From assembly GCA_937915835.1 (NCBI GenBank), contig CALGHA010000147.1:1-27350 (forward strand): 27,350 bases of DNA. Reading direction: 5' to 3'. The notes beneath the pieces are model-generated. The model worked only from the letters and a program-made list of their open reading frames with translations, had not been told where the DNA came from and ran no database searches. Below, piece after piece: positions 1 through 8,156 of the stretch. Both the position numbers and the translations under genes were made by a program. Numbering within the stretch: the stretch's first letter is position 1; every line of letters begins with the position of its first letter. The stretch is from an uncultured Fretibacterium sp. (GTDB lineage Bacteria > Synergistota > Synergistia > Synergistales > Aminobacteriaceae).

Positions 1-5
1 TAATC

Positions 6-1124
6 ATGAAAAGTTTTGCGTTTATAATCGTTGCCGGCGGAAAAGGCTCAAGGTTTGGCGAGAAGAAACAGTTTATCAAACTTGCTGGCCGTGAGTTATG
101 GCGATGGAGTGCGGAAAAAGCTCAAGATTTATGCGATGAAGTTATTCTTGTAATCCCCGAAGATGAAAATCTTGAACGAGAAAATTTTGCTCATTCCGGA
201 AATATCAAGATTACTCACGGAGGAAGTGAACGCGCTCTGTCAGTCTTGAACGGTTTGGAATTGGCCGAGAGTGATTACGTTTTAGTTCATGATGCTGCAC
301 GTCCTTTTGCCAGTATGAAATTGTTTCGTTCGTTGATGGAAAATGTCAGCGAGGATAAAGGAGTAATTCCCGTTCTGCCTGTTGCTGATGCCCTGAAACG
401 GATTGACAAGAAAGTTGATGATGAAGAAATCTCGTGTGTAAATCGCGACGGGCTTTATATCACACAAACTCCGCAATGTTTTCACCGGTTAAAATTAATC
501 GAAGCTGTCAGGGAAAATCCGAAAGCTAAGGACGAAGCTGAAGCCTGGAAAAATTTGGGATATGAACTCGTGAAAGTTGAGGGAGAAAGATTGAATTTCA
601 AGATTACCTGGCCTGAAGATATGCAAATCGCGCGCGCCTTGACCGAACAAAAAATTACTCGTACTGGTTTGGGCTATGACGTTCATAAATTAGTTCCCGG
701 ACGAAAATTAATCTTAGGCGGCATAAATATTAATTCGAACTTGGGACTTCTCGGACATTCTGACGCAGATTTATTAACTCACGCAATCATGGACGCAATC
801 TTAGGAGCTGCGGGACTTCCAGACATTGGGAATTTATTTCCGGCCAATGACGAGAGATTTCATGACATTAACAGTGTAGCTTTGCTTGAAGACGTAATGA
901 GACGTGTTAAGGCTGAAGGCTGGGAAGTTGAATTTGTCGACGTTGTAGTAATCGCTCAGGTTCCCAGACTGAATAAATACCGTGATGAAATCATTAATAA
1001 TTTGTCCCGTTTTTTCCCGTTAAATCTCAAGTTCAAATCGGCAGAAACTCTTGACGACGCAGGACGAGGCTTATCGATGACGTGTGAAGCTGTTGCGACA
1101 TTAAGGAGGCTGATAAAATGTTAA
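6..1124 (+). CDS. ispDF: Bifunctional IspD/IspF isoprenoid biosynthesis enzyme
   Basis: Fusion of two non-consecutive enzymes of the MEP (non-mevalonate) isoprenoid pathway, cytoplasmic. Residues 1-215 are IspD (MEP cytidylyltransferase): nucleotide-binding loop AGGKGSRFG at 10-18 with R16 and K21 as the expected catalytic pair, then VHDAARPF from residue 94 and TQTPQCF. Residues about 218-372 are IspF (MEcPP synthase): GYDVH gives metal ligands D225 and H227, GHSDAD follows at 250-255, and H259 is the third ligand. Both halves look intact and full length (372 aa). The start at 6 follows a TAA at 1-3 that may end an upstream gene. The stop overlaps the next small ORF by 7 nt, so the two are probably co-transcribed. 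Such fusions are known in several bacterial groups; function is highly confident. Confidence 0.96.
   Translation: MKSFAFIIVAGGKGSRFGEKKQFIKLAGRELWRWSAEKAQDLCDEVILVIPEDENLERENFAHSGNIKITHGGSERALSVLNGLELAESDYVLVHDAARPFASMKLFRSLMENVSEDKGVIPVLPVADALKRIDKKVDDEEISCVNRDGLYITQTPQCFHRLKLIEAVRENPKAKDEAEAWKNLGYELVKVEGERLNFKITWPEDMQIARALTEQKITRTGLGYDVHKLVPGRKLILGGININSNLGLLGHSDADLLTHAIMDAILGAAGLPDIGNLFPANDERFHDINSVALLEDVMRRVKAEGWEVEFVDVVVIAQVPRLNKYRDEIINNLSRFFPLNLKFKSAETLDDAGRGLSMTCEAVATLRRLIKC
1103..1109 (+). promoter_or_regulatory. Strong ribosome binding site for the small ORF at 1118
   Basis: AAGGAGG lies 8 nt before ATG 1118, inside the end of ispDF. It is the main argument that the 60-codon ORF is translated, and it favours ATG 1118 over the in-frame ATG 1124. 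Confidence 0.7.
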
Positions 1125-1300
1125 TGTTTTCGCATAATCGTGAATGTGATAATAATTTATGGTTTGGAGAAATTGCGTTAAACGGCTTCGAGGAATTTAT
1201 CTTCAACGATGATATTATTTCGCCGCCGTTATTTGATGACTATGATGATTTTGTTAATCATTCGTGGCCTGAATTTGTTCAGGATAATTCGTTCATGTAA
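1118..1300 (+). CDS. Small acidic hypothetical protein (60 aa)
   Basis: Not a family I recognise. The product is 60 aa, very acidic, and rich in Asp, Glu, Asn and Phe, with an acidic stretch FNDDIISPPLFDDYDDF in the middle. It has no signal peptide, membrane segment or Cys motif (one Cys only). Evidence that it is real: a consensus AAGGAGG at optimal spacing, a 7-nt overlap with the ispDF stop typical of coupled translation, and only 11 nt to tsaD. No other frame carries a gene over this stretch. It could be a small acidic binding protein, but no function is assigned. Confidence 0.6.
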   Translation: MLMFSHNRECDNNLWFGEIALNGFEEFIFNDDIISPPLFDDYDDFVNHSWPEFVQDNSFM

Positions 1301-1311
1301 GAATAAAAATT

Positions 1312-2307
1312 ATGCTGACACTTGGAATTGAAACTAGCTGTGATGATACCGGCGTTGCAATTATTCGTGATGACCGTGAAGTTTTGTGTGAATATTTATC
1401 GAGCCAGATTAAAGACCACTCGAAATTCGGCGGAGTAATCCCGGAGTTTGCGGCCCGTAAGCATCTGGAAAATTTACTGCCTCTTGTTGACGCGGCTCTT
1501 CGTGAATGCAAAATTTCCGGCCAAGATTTAGGCTTAATCGCAGTAACACGAGGTCCCGGCCTTATGGGATCGTTAATCGTCGGGGTTCAGACGGCAAAAG
1601 CACTCTCGCAAGTCTGGAATGTCCCGTTAATCGGCGTAAATCATCTTGAGGGACATTTATTCGCGCCGCTCGTTGACTCTGAGGACTTGAAGCCTCCGTT
1701 TTTGTCGTTAATCGTCTCAGGAGGACACACGGAGATTATTGACGTTGAAGCGTTCGGGAAATATAAATTGCTGGGAGAAACTCGCGATGATGCTGCCGGA
1801 GAAGCCTACGACAAAGCTGCTAAGATTTTGGGCTTGCCTTATCCTGGAGGTCCTGAGATTGACAAGCTCGCGAAAACTGGAAATTCACACGCCTTCGATT
1901 TTCCCGTACCGTTGAAGAATACGCAAAAAGTTGAGTTCAGCTTCAGCGGATTAAAGACGGCGTTATTGTGGCAAGTGAAAAAGTTTCAGGAAGCCGGAGA
2001 GAAAATCCCCGTGAATGATTTATGCGCGTCGTTTCAGCGTGCAGTCGTCGAGGCACTTACGAATAAGATTTCTCTTGCGTCTAGACAAACCAGCCTGAGG
2101 AATATTACGATTTCCGGAGGAGTTTCAGCTAACAGCACTTTACGAGAAACTTTAAGCACTAACAAGAATTTTCACACATGGCTTCCAAAATTGAACAGGT
2201 GCACGGATAACGCCGTGATGATTGCGATGGCTGGACATAATGCGTGGCTTCGTGGTGAAGGCAGAGGGCTGGATGTTGAAGCAAATCCCTCACTTCATGA
2301 ATTATAA
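1312..2307 (+). CDS. tsaD: tRNA N6-threonylcarbamoyladenosine transferase TsaD
   Basis: Transfers threonylcarbamoyl to A37 of ANN-decoding tRNAs; cytoplasmic, working with TsaB/TsaE (not in this window). ASKHA fold: N-terminal GIETSCDDTGVA; metal ligands H111 and H115 in NHLEGH; SGGHT; the DDAAGEAYDKAAK segment; GLPYPGGP; SGGVSANS; and a C-terminal RCTDNAVMIA. At 331 aa it is the normal length and all motifs are present. ATG 1312 is the natural start just before the family's conserved first strand. Its Shine-Dalgarno is weak, which fits translational coupling to the small ORF 11 nt upstream. It ends 3 nt before radA. Confidence 0.97.
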   Translation: MLTLGIETSCDDTGVAIIRDDREVLCEYLSSQIKDHSKFGGVIPEFAARKHLENLLPLVDAALRECKISGQDLGLIAVTRGPGLMGSLIVGVQTAKALSQVWNVPLIGVNHLEGHLFAPLVDSEDLKPPFLSLIVSGGHTEIIDVEAFGKYKLLGETRDDAAGEAYDKAAKILGLPYPGGPEIDKLAKTGNSHAFDFPVPLKNTQKVEFSFSGLKTALLWQVKKFQEAGEKIPVNDLCASFQRAVVEALTNKISLASRQTSLRNITISGGVSANSTLRETLSTNKNFHTWLPKLNRCTDNAVMIAMAGHNAWLRGEGRGLDVEANPSLHEL

Positions 2308-2310
2308 GGC

Positions 2311-3669
2311 ATGGCTCATTCACAAATCACAAAATATATCTGCTCAGAATGCGGACATGTTACGACGACAAAAACCGGCAAATGTCCTTCGTGTAATTCT
2401 TGGGGGACTCTTGAGATTTTGCCTGAGGTTAAGCCTTCTGAAGCCTCATCATCGGGGAAAAATTCACAGCGAGTAAAGATTATCAGCGCGTTAAACGTGA
2501 AAGCTCCTGAGCGAATTTCGACGGGAATTAGTGAGCTTGACCGAGTATTAGGCGGCGGATTAGTTCCGGGCGGAGTTGTCTTAATCGGAGGACAGCCGGG
2601 CATTGGAAAATCTACGCTCCTTCTTCAAGCCGCTGGAAGTGTCGCGAAAAATTATAATTCTCCAGTTTTGTATATTTCAGGTGAGGAGAGCGACGCGCAA
2701 GTTGCTTTGAGGGCTTCAAGGATTAACACGTCATCGGAAAATTTATATTTGTATTCAGGTTCGGAACTTGACGACGCTTTAAGAAATCTTGACGAGAATA
2801 ATTTTGTCTTTTTCGTACTCGACAGTGTTCAAGCTATGAGTGTTGATAATTCTTCCGGCTGGCCTGGAACAGTTACACAGGTTCGTGAAGTTGCTCAAAG
2901 AGTTATCGACAAAGCCCGTGAGAAAAATATTCCTGCCGTCTTAATCGGTCATATCACGAAGGACGGGAAAATTGCCGGGCCTATGATGCTTGAACATATG
3001 GTTGATACTGTCTTGAACTTTTCGGGTGAAGGCTATTCGTCTTACAGGATGTTACGAGCCGTGAAAAATCGTTACGGAAGCACTGACGAACTCGGAATTT
3101 TCGAGATGAACGAAGACGGCTTAATCCCAGTTATCGACAAAAGCGGGTTATATTGGAACCGTGATGATGTCTCTGTTGCCGGCGTTGCTATGACGATAGC
3201 TTTAGAGGGAAATACTCCGTTGGCTGCCGAAATTCAGACGTTAGCCGCGAAAACTATATTTCCTTATCCAAGAAGAACATCACGAGGAATTGAGCTTAAT
3301 CGTTTTCAGCTTCTCACTGCCGTAATTGATAGACGCTGTAATATCTCAACGAATAATCACGATTTATATATCAACGTAGCCGGAGGATTATCACTGCAAG
3401 ACCCCAGCGCGGATTTGCCATCGTGTGCGGCTATAGCTTCAGCCCTCAGGAATAAGCCGCTTCAATCCGGAACATGCTGGCTCGGTGAAGTTGGACTTGC
3501 CGGAGAAGTCAGACCAGTTACACGAATTGATTTACGCTTGAAGGAAGCCGCGAGATTAGGATTTCATACGGCGATTGTTAGTTCAAGGGAGAACGTAAAA
3601 TTTTCGGGGATAAAGATAATTAGAGCCTCACACATTGATGAAGCTCTAGAAAGTTTATTATCAAGTTAA
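2311..3669 (+). CDS. radA: DNA repair protein RadA
   Basis: Branch-migration ATPase of homologous recombination. N-terminal zinc ribbon with C11, C14, C25, C28; RecA-like core with Walker A GGQPGIGKST at 93-102 (K100); the RadA-specific KNRYGS motif at 252-257; and a C-terminal Lon-protease-like domain (DPSADLPSCAAIASA, LGEVGLAGEVRPV) without proteolytic function in this family. Full length at 452 aa. It sits 3 nt after tsaD, so the two are very likely translationally coupled. Its TAA overlaps the stop codon of the convergent pilin-like gene (shared TTAA at 3666-3669), leaving no room for an intergenic terminator. Confidence 0.97.
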   Translation: MAHSQITKYICSECGHVTTTKTGKCPSCNSWGTLEILPEVKPSEASSSGKNSQRVKIISALNVKAPERISTGISELDRVLGGGLVPGGVVLIGGQPGIGKSTLLLQAAGSVAKNYNSPVLYISGEESDAQVALRASRINTSSENLYLYSGSELDDALRNLDENNFVFFVLDSVQAMSVDNSSGWPGTVTQVREVAQRVIDKAREKNIPAVLIGHITKDGKIAGPMMLEHMVDTVLNFSGEGYSSYRMLRAVKNRYGSTDELGIFEMNEDGLIPVIDKSGLYWNRDDVSVAGVAMTIALEGNTPLAAEIQTLAAKTIFPYPRRTSRGIELNRFQLLTAVIDRRCNISTNNHDLYINVAGGLSLQDPSADLPSCAAIASALRNKPLQSGTCWLGEVGLAGEVRPVTRIDLRLKEAARLGFHTAIVSSRENVKFSGIKIIRASHIDEALESLLSS

Positions 3670-4730
3670 AGCCTGATATTCTCCAGATTATGCAATTTCC
3701 ACGAAGCATGAGAGACATAAAACGCGTGGTTTAAGTATTCATTTTTCCAGCGGGCATTATCCGGCCAATTTTCGGGCTTTGTACGAGTAACGGATTTATC
3801 TTCGCCGCCGGTTGAGAGGACGTACAAGTCAAAAATTTTTGTTACAGTGTCAAGTTCCATGTAAATCTCAAGAATTCCTTTTTCGTAAGGGATTTTAGCG
3901 CTCCATTTTGATGTCAAATTCTGATATTTAAAGTTGCTGTCCACTCCTGTACCTTCAACGAATACTCTTACACACTTTAGATATAAAAGTTCGTCCATCG
4001 GCAGGACATCAATGGATTTATCTAAAGATATTACGAACTTACTTTTTTTCCCGGACGTAATATCTTTCACTTGGAAGGGTCTTCCGATGCTTCGTGTTAC
4101 GGCGTAGGGATTTGTCTCAGATAATACTTTATCTTTTTTAAAATTTGAATTGCTCATGATTATCTCTTCATCTATAAGTTTGAATTTGCCGTTTTTCCCG
4201 CCTTTTCCAACCTCTATAGGCTCGTAATCCTCGCTGGAAAACACTAAGTTCATTTTATCCGCACCATTTTTTATTGTTGAGGTATCACGTTCAGCGTAAA
4301 TAAGCGTTAAAATATTCCCGCTGTATGCTTGATTGCCAAGTGAATTAGTGATTATATTTTTAGGCGCGTTATTGAAATCTTTATTATTATTATCGAAAGT
4401 ATATTGATCTAAGTATGTTACAGCGACAGGAAGAGCTAAATTCCTATTTTTGAAGCCTAAATTTTTACTCGGATCTGTCAAAGGCCATAACGCTTCCCGA
4501 ACGTCCTTTGAGGTATTGCATCTCCACATTCCAAGCCCGGCACCTCTCATCCTGTGGTCAAAATATGCAATAACCCTCTGGCCTTTATCTCGTGCCGATA
4601 AGACTTGCTGAGTTCGTGTATAAAATGACAGCATCATATAGAATGAAGTGCACAGGACAAGAAGAAATCCTGCTTGAAGTGCCATTCCCGTTAAAAGTTC
4701 TGTCAAAATAAAAGCTCGTGAACGTTTCAT
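3666..4730 (-). CDS. PilW-like prepilin / pseudopilin
   Basis: Starts MKRSRA|FILTELL followed by a hydrophobic helix of about 22 residues. This is a type IV pilin / type II secretion class III signal, with predicted prepilin-peptidase cleavage after A6 and the conserved Glu at mature position +5 (E11). Ala rather than Gly at -1 is tolerated. After the helix comes a region typical of PilW-like minor pilins (residues about 38-60, RAGLGMW-type segment), then a beta-rich C-terminal body to residue 354. It probably belongs to a type IV pilus or pseudopilus encoded elsewhere, as no other pilus gene is nearby. It reads opposite to its neighbours, is divergent from the superoxide reductase promoter, and converges on radA. 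An AAGGA lies upstream with loose spacing. The family beyond the prepilin signal is an inference. Confidence 0.72.
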   Translation of the reverse strand: MKRSRAFILTELLTGMALQAGFLLVLCTSFYMMLSFYTRTQQVLSARDKGQRVIAYFDHRMRGAGLGMWRCNTSKDVREALWPLTDPSKNLGFKNRNLALPVAVTYLDQYTFDNNNKDFNNAPKNIITNSLGNQAYSGNILTLIYAERDTSTIKNGADKMNLVFSSEDYEPIEVGKGGKNGKFKLIDEEIIMSNSNFKKDKVLSETNPYAVTRSIGRPFQVKDITSGKKSKFVISLDKSIDVLPMDELLYLKCVRVFVEGTGVDSNFKYQNLTSKWSAKIPYEKGILEIYMELDTVTKIFDLYVLSTGGEDKSVTRTKPENWPDNARWKNEYLNHAFYVSHASWKLHNLENIRL

Positions 4731-4763
4731 GATAAAAATACATCCTTTTTGCGTAAATTATTC

Positions 4764-4792
4764 TTGCCTGATAAATTCTTACAAGTTATTAT
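4764..4792 (+). promoter_or_regulatory. Sigma-70-type promoter of the superoxide reductase-ferritin operon
   Basis: TTGCCT (-35, 4764-4769) and TATTAT (-10, 4787-4792) are separated by exactly 17 nt in the AT-rich gap between the divergent pilin-like and superoxide reductase genes. Transcription would begin near 4799, about 38 nt before the ATG at 4837. Confidence 0.6.
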
Positions 4793-4806
4793 TATAACCA
4801 TTCTAA
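4792..4806 (+). promoter_or_regulatory. PerR/Fur-like operator
   Basis: TTATAACCATTCTAA is a 15-mer matching the PerR box consensus TTATAATNATTATAA at 12 of 14 defined positions. It is embedded in a longer imperfect inverted repeat (TTATTA at 4789-4794, TAATAA at 4804-4809). It starts at the end of the -10 element, where a bound repressor would block transcription. Superoxide reductase and ferritin are typical PerR-regulon genes. The assignment rests on consensus match and context; no PerR gene is visible here. Confidence 0.55.
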
Positions 4807-4836
4807 TAAAAATTTTTTACGGGGGTAAATTTATAT

Positions 4837-5202
4837 ATGGAAAAATTAAGCGTATTCAAGTGTGCAAAGTGCGGTAATATCGTTGAAGTTATGCATGTCG
4901 GCGGCGGTCCTCTTTCGTGCTGTGGCGAGGCAATGAGGCAGCTTAAGGAGAACACGACTGATGCGGCTACTGAAAAGCACGTTCCTGTTCTTGACGGCGT
5001 AAAAGTTAAAGTCGGAAGCGTTGCTCACCCAATGCAGGAAGATCATTATATCGAATGGATCGAAGTTATCAACGGTGAACGTGTCTGCCGTCAATTCCTG
5101 AAACCTGGTGAAGAGCCTGCTGCTGATTTCGAGTGTGCAAAAGCCGGTTCAACTATGCGTGAGTATTGCAACAAACACGGACTTTGGAAGGCTGAGGCGT
5201 AA
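4837..5202 (+). CDS. rbo: Desulfoferrodoxin (two-iron superoxide reductase)
   Basis: Reduces superoxide to peroxide in the cytoplasm of anaerobes. The N-terminal desulforedoxin domain has the FeS4 (centre I) ligands C9, C12, C28, C29. The C-terminal neelaredoxin domain has the catalytic centre II: E46-K47-H48 (the family EKH motif), H64, H70, and C111/H114 in CNKHGLW. All ligands are present, and 121 aa is close to the usual length. Expression is probably driven by the 4764-4792 promoter under PerR-like control. The Shine-Dalgarno is a G-run (GGGGG) near 4820-4825. The ferritin gene follows after 9 nt, so iron storage and superoxide reduction are co-expressed. Confidence 0.97.
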   Translation: MEKLSVFKCAKCGNIVEVMHVGGGPLSCCGEAMRQLKENTTDAATEKHVPVLDGVKVKVGSVAHPMQEDHYIEWIEVINGERVCRQFLKPGEEPAADFECAKAGSTMREYCNKHGLWKAEA

Positions 5203-5211
5203 TCTTTAAGA

Positions 5212-5700
5212 ATGAAGATTTCTGATGCTATGACTTCTGCCATTAACGACCAGATTAAGGCAGAATTTGACTCGGCGTATATTTACCTGGCAATGTCAGC
5301 TTACTTCAAGGATGCCGGACTTGATGGGATGTCTCACTGGATGAAGAAGCAATACTCAGAGGAAGTTGAACACGCTGAAAAGTTCATTGATTATCTTTAT
5401 GAGCGTGGTGCACGAGTAATAATTCCGGAGATTGCCAAGCCGAAAGAAAGCTATGCTGACGCTCTCGAAGTGTTCAAGACTGCGTATAATCATGAGCAAT
5501 ACGTTACGTCGAGAATTTACAAGCTCGTTGATTTGGCGATTTCCGAGAAGGATTATGCGACACAGTCAATGCTTCAATGGTTCGTCAATGAGCAAATGGA
5601 AGAAGAGGACAACACCGGCAGTATTGTTGCAAAGCTGGAGTTCTTAGGTTCGGACAAACACGCGGTGTATATTGTTGACCGGGAATTAGCGGCACGTTAG
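5212..5700 (+). CDS. ftn: Non-haem ferritin
   Basis: 24-mer-forming iron-storage protein with ferroxidase activity, cytoplasmic. Four-helix bundle of normal length (162 aa). The expected di-iron ligands are all present: E18, E51 and H54 (EEVEH), E95, Q128 and E131. The WMKKQYSEEVEHAEKF segment is characteristic of the bacterial FtnA class. It is 9 nt downstream of the superoxide reductase gene in the same operon and is followed by a terminator. Keeping Fe(II) low while removing superoxide limits Fenton chemistry, which explains the pairing. Confidence 0.96.
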   Translation: MKISDAMTSAINDQIKAEFDSAYIYLAMSAYFKDAGLDGMSHWMKKQYSEEVEHAEKFIDYLYERGARVIIPEIAKPKESYADALEVFKTAYNHEQYVTSRIYKLVDLAISEKDYATQSMLQWFVNEQMEEEDNTGSIVAKLEFLGSDKHAVYIVDRELAAR

Positions 5701-5716
5701 GTGAAAATTTTTTGCT

Positions 5717-5749
5717 GGGGAGGAGCTTTCGAGTTTCTCCCTAATTTTT
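5717..5749 (+). terminator. Rho-independent terminator with UUCG tetraloop
   Basis: Stem GGGAGGAGCT (5718-5727), loop TTCG (5728-5731), stem AGTTTCTCCC (5732-5741). This gives 10 bp including two G-U pairs, extendable by one more G-U. AATTTTT follows (T run 5745-5749). It ends the superoxide reductase-ferritin transcript. The T run directly abuts the ATG of the next gene at 5750. Confidence 0.82.
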
Positions 5750-6544
5750 ATGACTATGAATGAGAGATTGAAGGCATTTCTTGAAGGCTTATATTATGTA
5801 TATCAGCGTCGTGAATTGATTAATCCTGATCCGTTGCATTTTCTGTATGATTATGAAGATGTCAGGGACTTGGAGATTGTCGGGCTTATTGCTTCGTCGC
5901 TGGCTTACGGCCGAGTTTCGCAGATTATGAAGAGTGTAGAAAAAATTTTAGCGTGTCTGACGAATGAGCCTCATAAATTTTTGCTCGAGAATGATAAATT
6001 TGATATTGTCCCGGCCAATTTCAAGCATAGATTTACGACGAGTTATGACATGAATAACTTGTTGAGGAATATTAGCGAGATTTTGCGTGAGTATAATTCT
6101 CTTGAAGTATTTATGAGTGAGTGCCTGAATAGTTCTGACAAAGAGATATTTTCTGCGCTTGATAAATTTTCCGAACGTTTATCCCGTAACAAGAAAGACG
6201 GCTCATTTTCGCTTGTTACAGCTCCGAATGATGGAAGTGCTTGCAAGAGGTTATTTTTGTTCTTGAAGTGGTTAGTAAGAAGTGATTGTGTAGATCCAGG
6301 CGGTTGGGAAGTTTTGAAGCCGAGAGATTTGATTGTTCCGACTGATACCCACATGCATAATATTGCTATGAAGCTGGGATTTACGAGACGGAAGAATGCT
6401 GATTTGAAGTGTGCGGTTGAGATTACGGAGGGATTTCGGGCGATAAATCCTGAGGATCCAGCGAAGTATGATTTTGTCTTGACGAGATTTGGAATACGCG
6501 CCGGACTGAATGTTAATGAACTTGCTGAACTGTTAGATTTATAG
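5750..6544 (+). CDS. TIGR02757 (DUF2400) family protein
   Basis: Matches the TIGR02757/DUF2400 family: the DPLHFLYDYEDVRDLEIVG opening, ASSLAYGRVSQI, then FLFLKWLVRSDCVDPGGW, the IVPTDTHMHNIAMKLG segment, RKNADLKCAVEITEGFRAINPEDP and a final KYDFVLTRFGIR. Length (264 aa) is typical. The family has weak resemblance to helix-hairpin-helix base-excision glycosylases in its C-terminal half; its biochemical role is unknown to me. The start is ATG 5750 or 5756 (second Met). Neither has a Shine-Dalgarno, because the preceding bases are the terminator stem and T run. A promoter would have to lie in or before the terminator, or the gene is expressed by read-through. Confidence 0.88.
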   Translation: MTMNERLKAFLEGLYYVYQRRELINPDPLHFLYDYEDVRDLEIVGLIASSLAYGRVSQIMKSVEKILACLTNEPHKFLLENDKFDIVPANFKHRFTTSYDMNNLLRNISEILREYNSLEVFMSECLNSSDKEIFSALDKFSERLSRNKKDGSFSLVTAPNDGSACKRLFLFLKWLVRSDCVDPGGWEVLKPRDLIVPTDTHMHNIAMKLGFTRRKNADLKCAVEITEGFRAINPEDPAKYDFVLTRFGIRAGLNVNELAELLDL

Positions 6545-6636
6545 ATTGGCGGTAATGCTATATTCATAATTTTACGCTAAAATTAATTGCTCTTTTCTTT
6601 ATTATATTTCGGGATTGAAAATCATTTTTATGAGAT

Positions 6637-6640
6637 GGAG
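6637..6640 (+). promoter_or_regulatory. Ribosome binding site that sets the start at 6651
   Basis: GGAG lies 10 nt before ATG 6651. Upstream in-frame candidates TTG 6615 and ATG 6630 lack a comparable site and would place charged residues and Trp before a normal signal peptide. I saw no convincing promoter in 6545-6636, only AT-rich sequence. Confidence 0.5.
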
Positions 6641-6650
6641 ATTATGCCTG

Positions 6651-8129
6651 ATGATAAGAAACAGAATATTAATTAGTTTTTGCGTGGTTATCTTTATTAT
6701 TTCACTCTTGCCCGTGCCGTCCACAGCACAAGCCGTTATCGAAAAAGGTATGTATATCGTTGATGGCATTAAAGGCTCAGCCGAAGTCAACAACAGGAAG
6801 CAAAACACAGTTCGTGAAGAAGCCAAGCGCATGGCCTATCGTGAAGCCGTAGATCAAATCTTCAGTGAGTTCATGCCAAATCTCAGGGACAAAACCGGTT
6901 ACTCAAATCTTCTTGAAAAAGTTGCGTCAAAATATTCAAGCCTCGTAAAAAATTTCACGATTAACGACGAGAAAATTGACGAAAACGGAATACTTCATAT
7001 TGTCGGAACTTGCAAAATCAGTGAATCAGCCCTGAAAAGCTCAATCGGTCAAGACATCGTAAAAGTCCTCGATAATCCCCGAATTTTATTGCTCGTCGAC
7101 GAAAAAGTTTCCGGAAAATCTCAAGGTTCATCAACGACACACAGAATAACTCGACAAGTATTCGAGAAAGCCGGTTATACAATCGTTACGCCGGATCAGG
7201 CCAAGAAGATTATTGATGTTGATACGTCAAAAATCTTGGGCGACCAGAAAAAACTTTACGAAGTCGCAAGAGCCTTAAGAGCTGACATAATAATTATCGG
7301 CAAAGCATCAGCAGGAGCATTCGCTAAGCAGAAAGTCTACGGGGTTATGCTTTATGGTGTAAGCGGTTCAGTTTCATTGAGGGCGATTGTTACGCAGACT
7401 TCTCAGGAAATTAATTCCGGGACATTCTCAGCATCAACAGGACGTAAACCCGCAGGCTCAGTTGGTGAAGGAGCAAGCCGCTGTTTGAGTTCCTCAGCGT
7501 CCAAAGCCGCCTCACAAATTCTGAATAAAGTTGCTTATGGTGTAGCTTCCGCAGGTTCCAGGCATAATGACGTAACGATTAACATAAAATTGTCGAACGT
7601 AATCTTCAGCGACGTTGAGAATATCGAACGAAAACTCCGTGAATTGGCCGGAGAAACTGGCGAAATCTTTGAACGTTCATACAAGGATAATTTGCTCGAG
7701 ATCGTCTTCACGTCAAAGAATACGGCTCGTGAAGTTGCTTCATTCTTATCATCAAACGGCTTCAACGTAACTTCCATGACGAACTGGGCAATTGACGCTG
7801 TTGTTCAGCAGGAGAAGAAAGTTATTGTTCCCAAGACGACAATAATAAACGTCAAAATTGTTGATGTCCCATCGTTCAGGAAATCCGGCGAACTCGAAAA
7901 TTTAATCAACCAGTTTATTCGCTCTTACAATGGAGAATATCTCGCCAAATATCAGGATAAAACTCTTGAACTCGTTGTGAATTTCCCCGAAAATTTAGAT
8001 GTCTCAAAAATTGCTAAAGACTTTGCTGCTTTTCTTGAGGATAACAAAGTCGAGATTGAAGGAGTTTCACCAAGTTTCATAGCCGGCAAGCTCATCAAGG
8101 AAGAGGAAAAACGCAGAGGCTTATGGTGA
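6651..8129 (+). CDS. Exported FlgT/LPP20-like protein with duplicated C-terminal domain
   Basis: A 492-aa secreted protein from the chosen start. Signal peptide MIRNRILIS...PSTAQA (cleavage after about residue 28); no lipobox Cys, so probably soluble in the periplasm or assembled at the outer membrane. Residues about 30-115 resemble the N-terminal domain of flagellar assembly protein T / LPP20 proteins (AEVNNRKQNTVREEAKRMAYREAVDQI). Residues about 130-290 resemble the TolB-N/CsgG-like middle domain (DNPRILLLVDE, RADIIIIGKASAG). The C-terminus holds two similar alpha/beta units, at about 308-385 (VTINIKLSNV) and 398-480 (IINVKIVDV), suggesting internal duplication. The next gene follows after 27 nt. 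Domain names are by eye and carry moderate certainty. No flagellar genes are present, so a flagellar role is not assumed. Confidence 0.7.
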   Translation: MIRNRILISFCVVIFIISLLPVPSTAQAVIEKGMYIVDGIKGSAEVNNRKQNTVREEAKRMAYREAVDQIFSEFMPNLRDKTGYSNLLEKVASKYSSLVKNFTINDEKIDENGILHIVGTCKISESALKSSIGQDIVKVLDNPRILLLVDEKVSGKSQGSSTTHRITRQVFEKAGYTIVTPDQAKKIIDVDTSKILGDQKKLYEVARALRADIIIIGKASAGAFAKQKVYGVMLYGVSGSVSLRAIVTQTSQEINSGTFSASTGRKPAGSVGEGASRCLSSSASKAASQILNKVAYGVASAGSRHNDVTINIKLSNVIFSDVENIERKLRELAGETGEIFERSYKDNLLEIVFTSKNTAREVASFLSSNGFNVTSMTNWAIDAVVQQEKKVIVPKTTIINVKIVDVPSFRKSGELENLINQFIRSYNGEYLAKYQDKTLELVVNFPENLDVSKIAKDFAAFLEDNKVEIEGVSPSFIAGKLIKEEEKRRGLW

Positions 8130-8156
8130 TAATAATATTGTAGGAGGGAAAAATTC

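Noticed and set aside
3660..3675. Terminator between radA and the pilin-like gene
   Set aside because: The two stop codons overlap in TTAA and there is no intergenic space; no hairpin was found.
6615..6650. Upstream starts TTG 6615 and ATG 6630 for the FlgT-like protein
   Set aside because: Both lack a ribosome binding site and spoil a standard signal peptide that begins at 6651.
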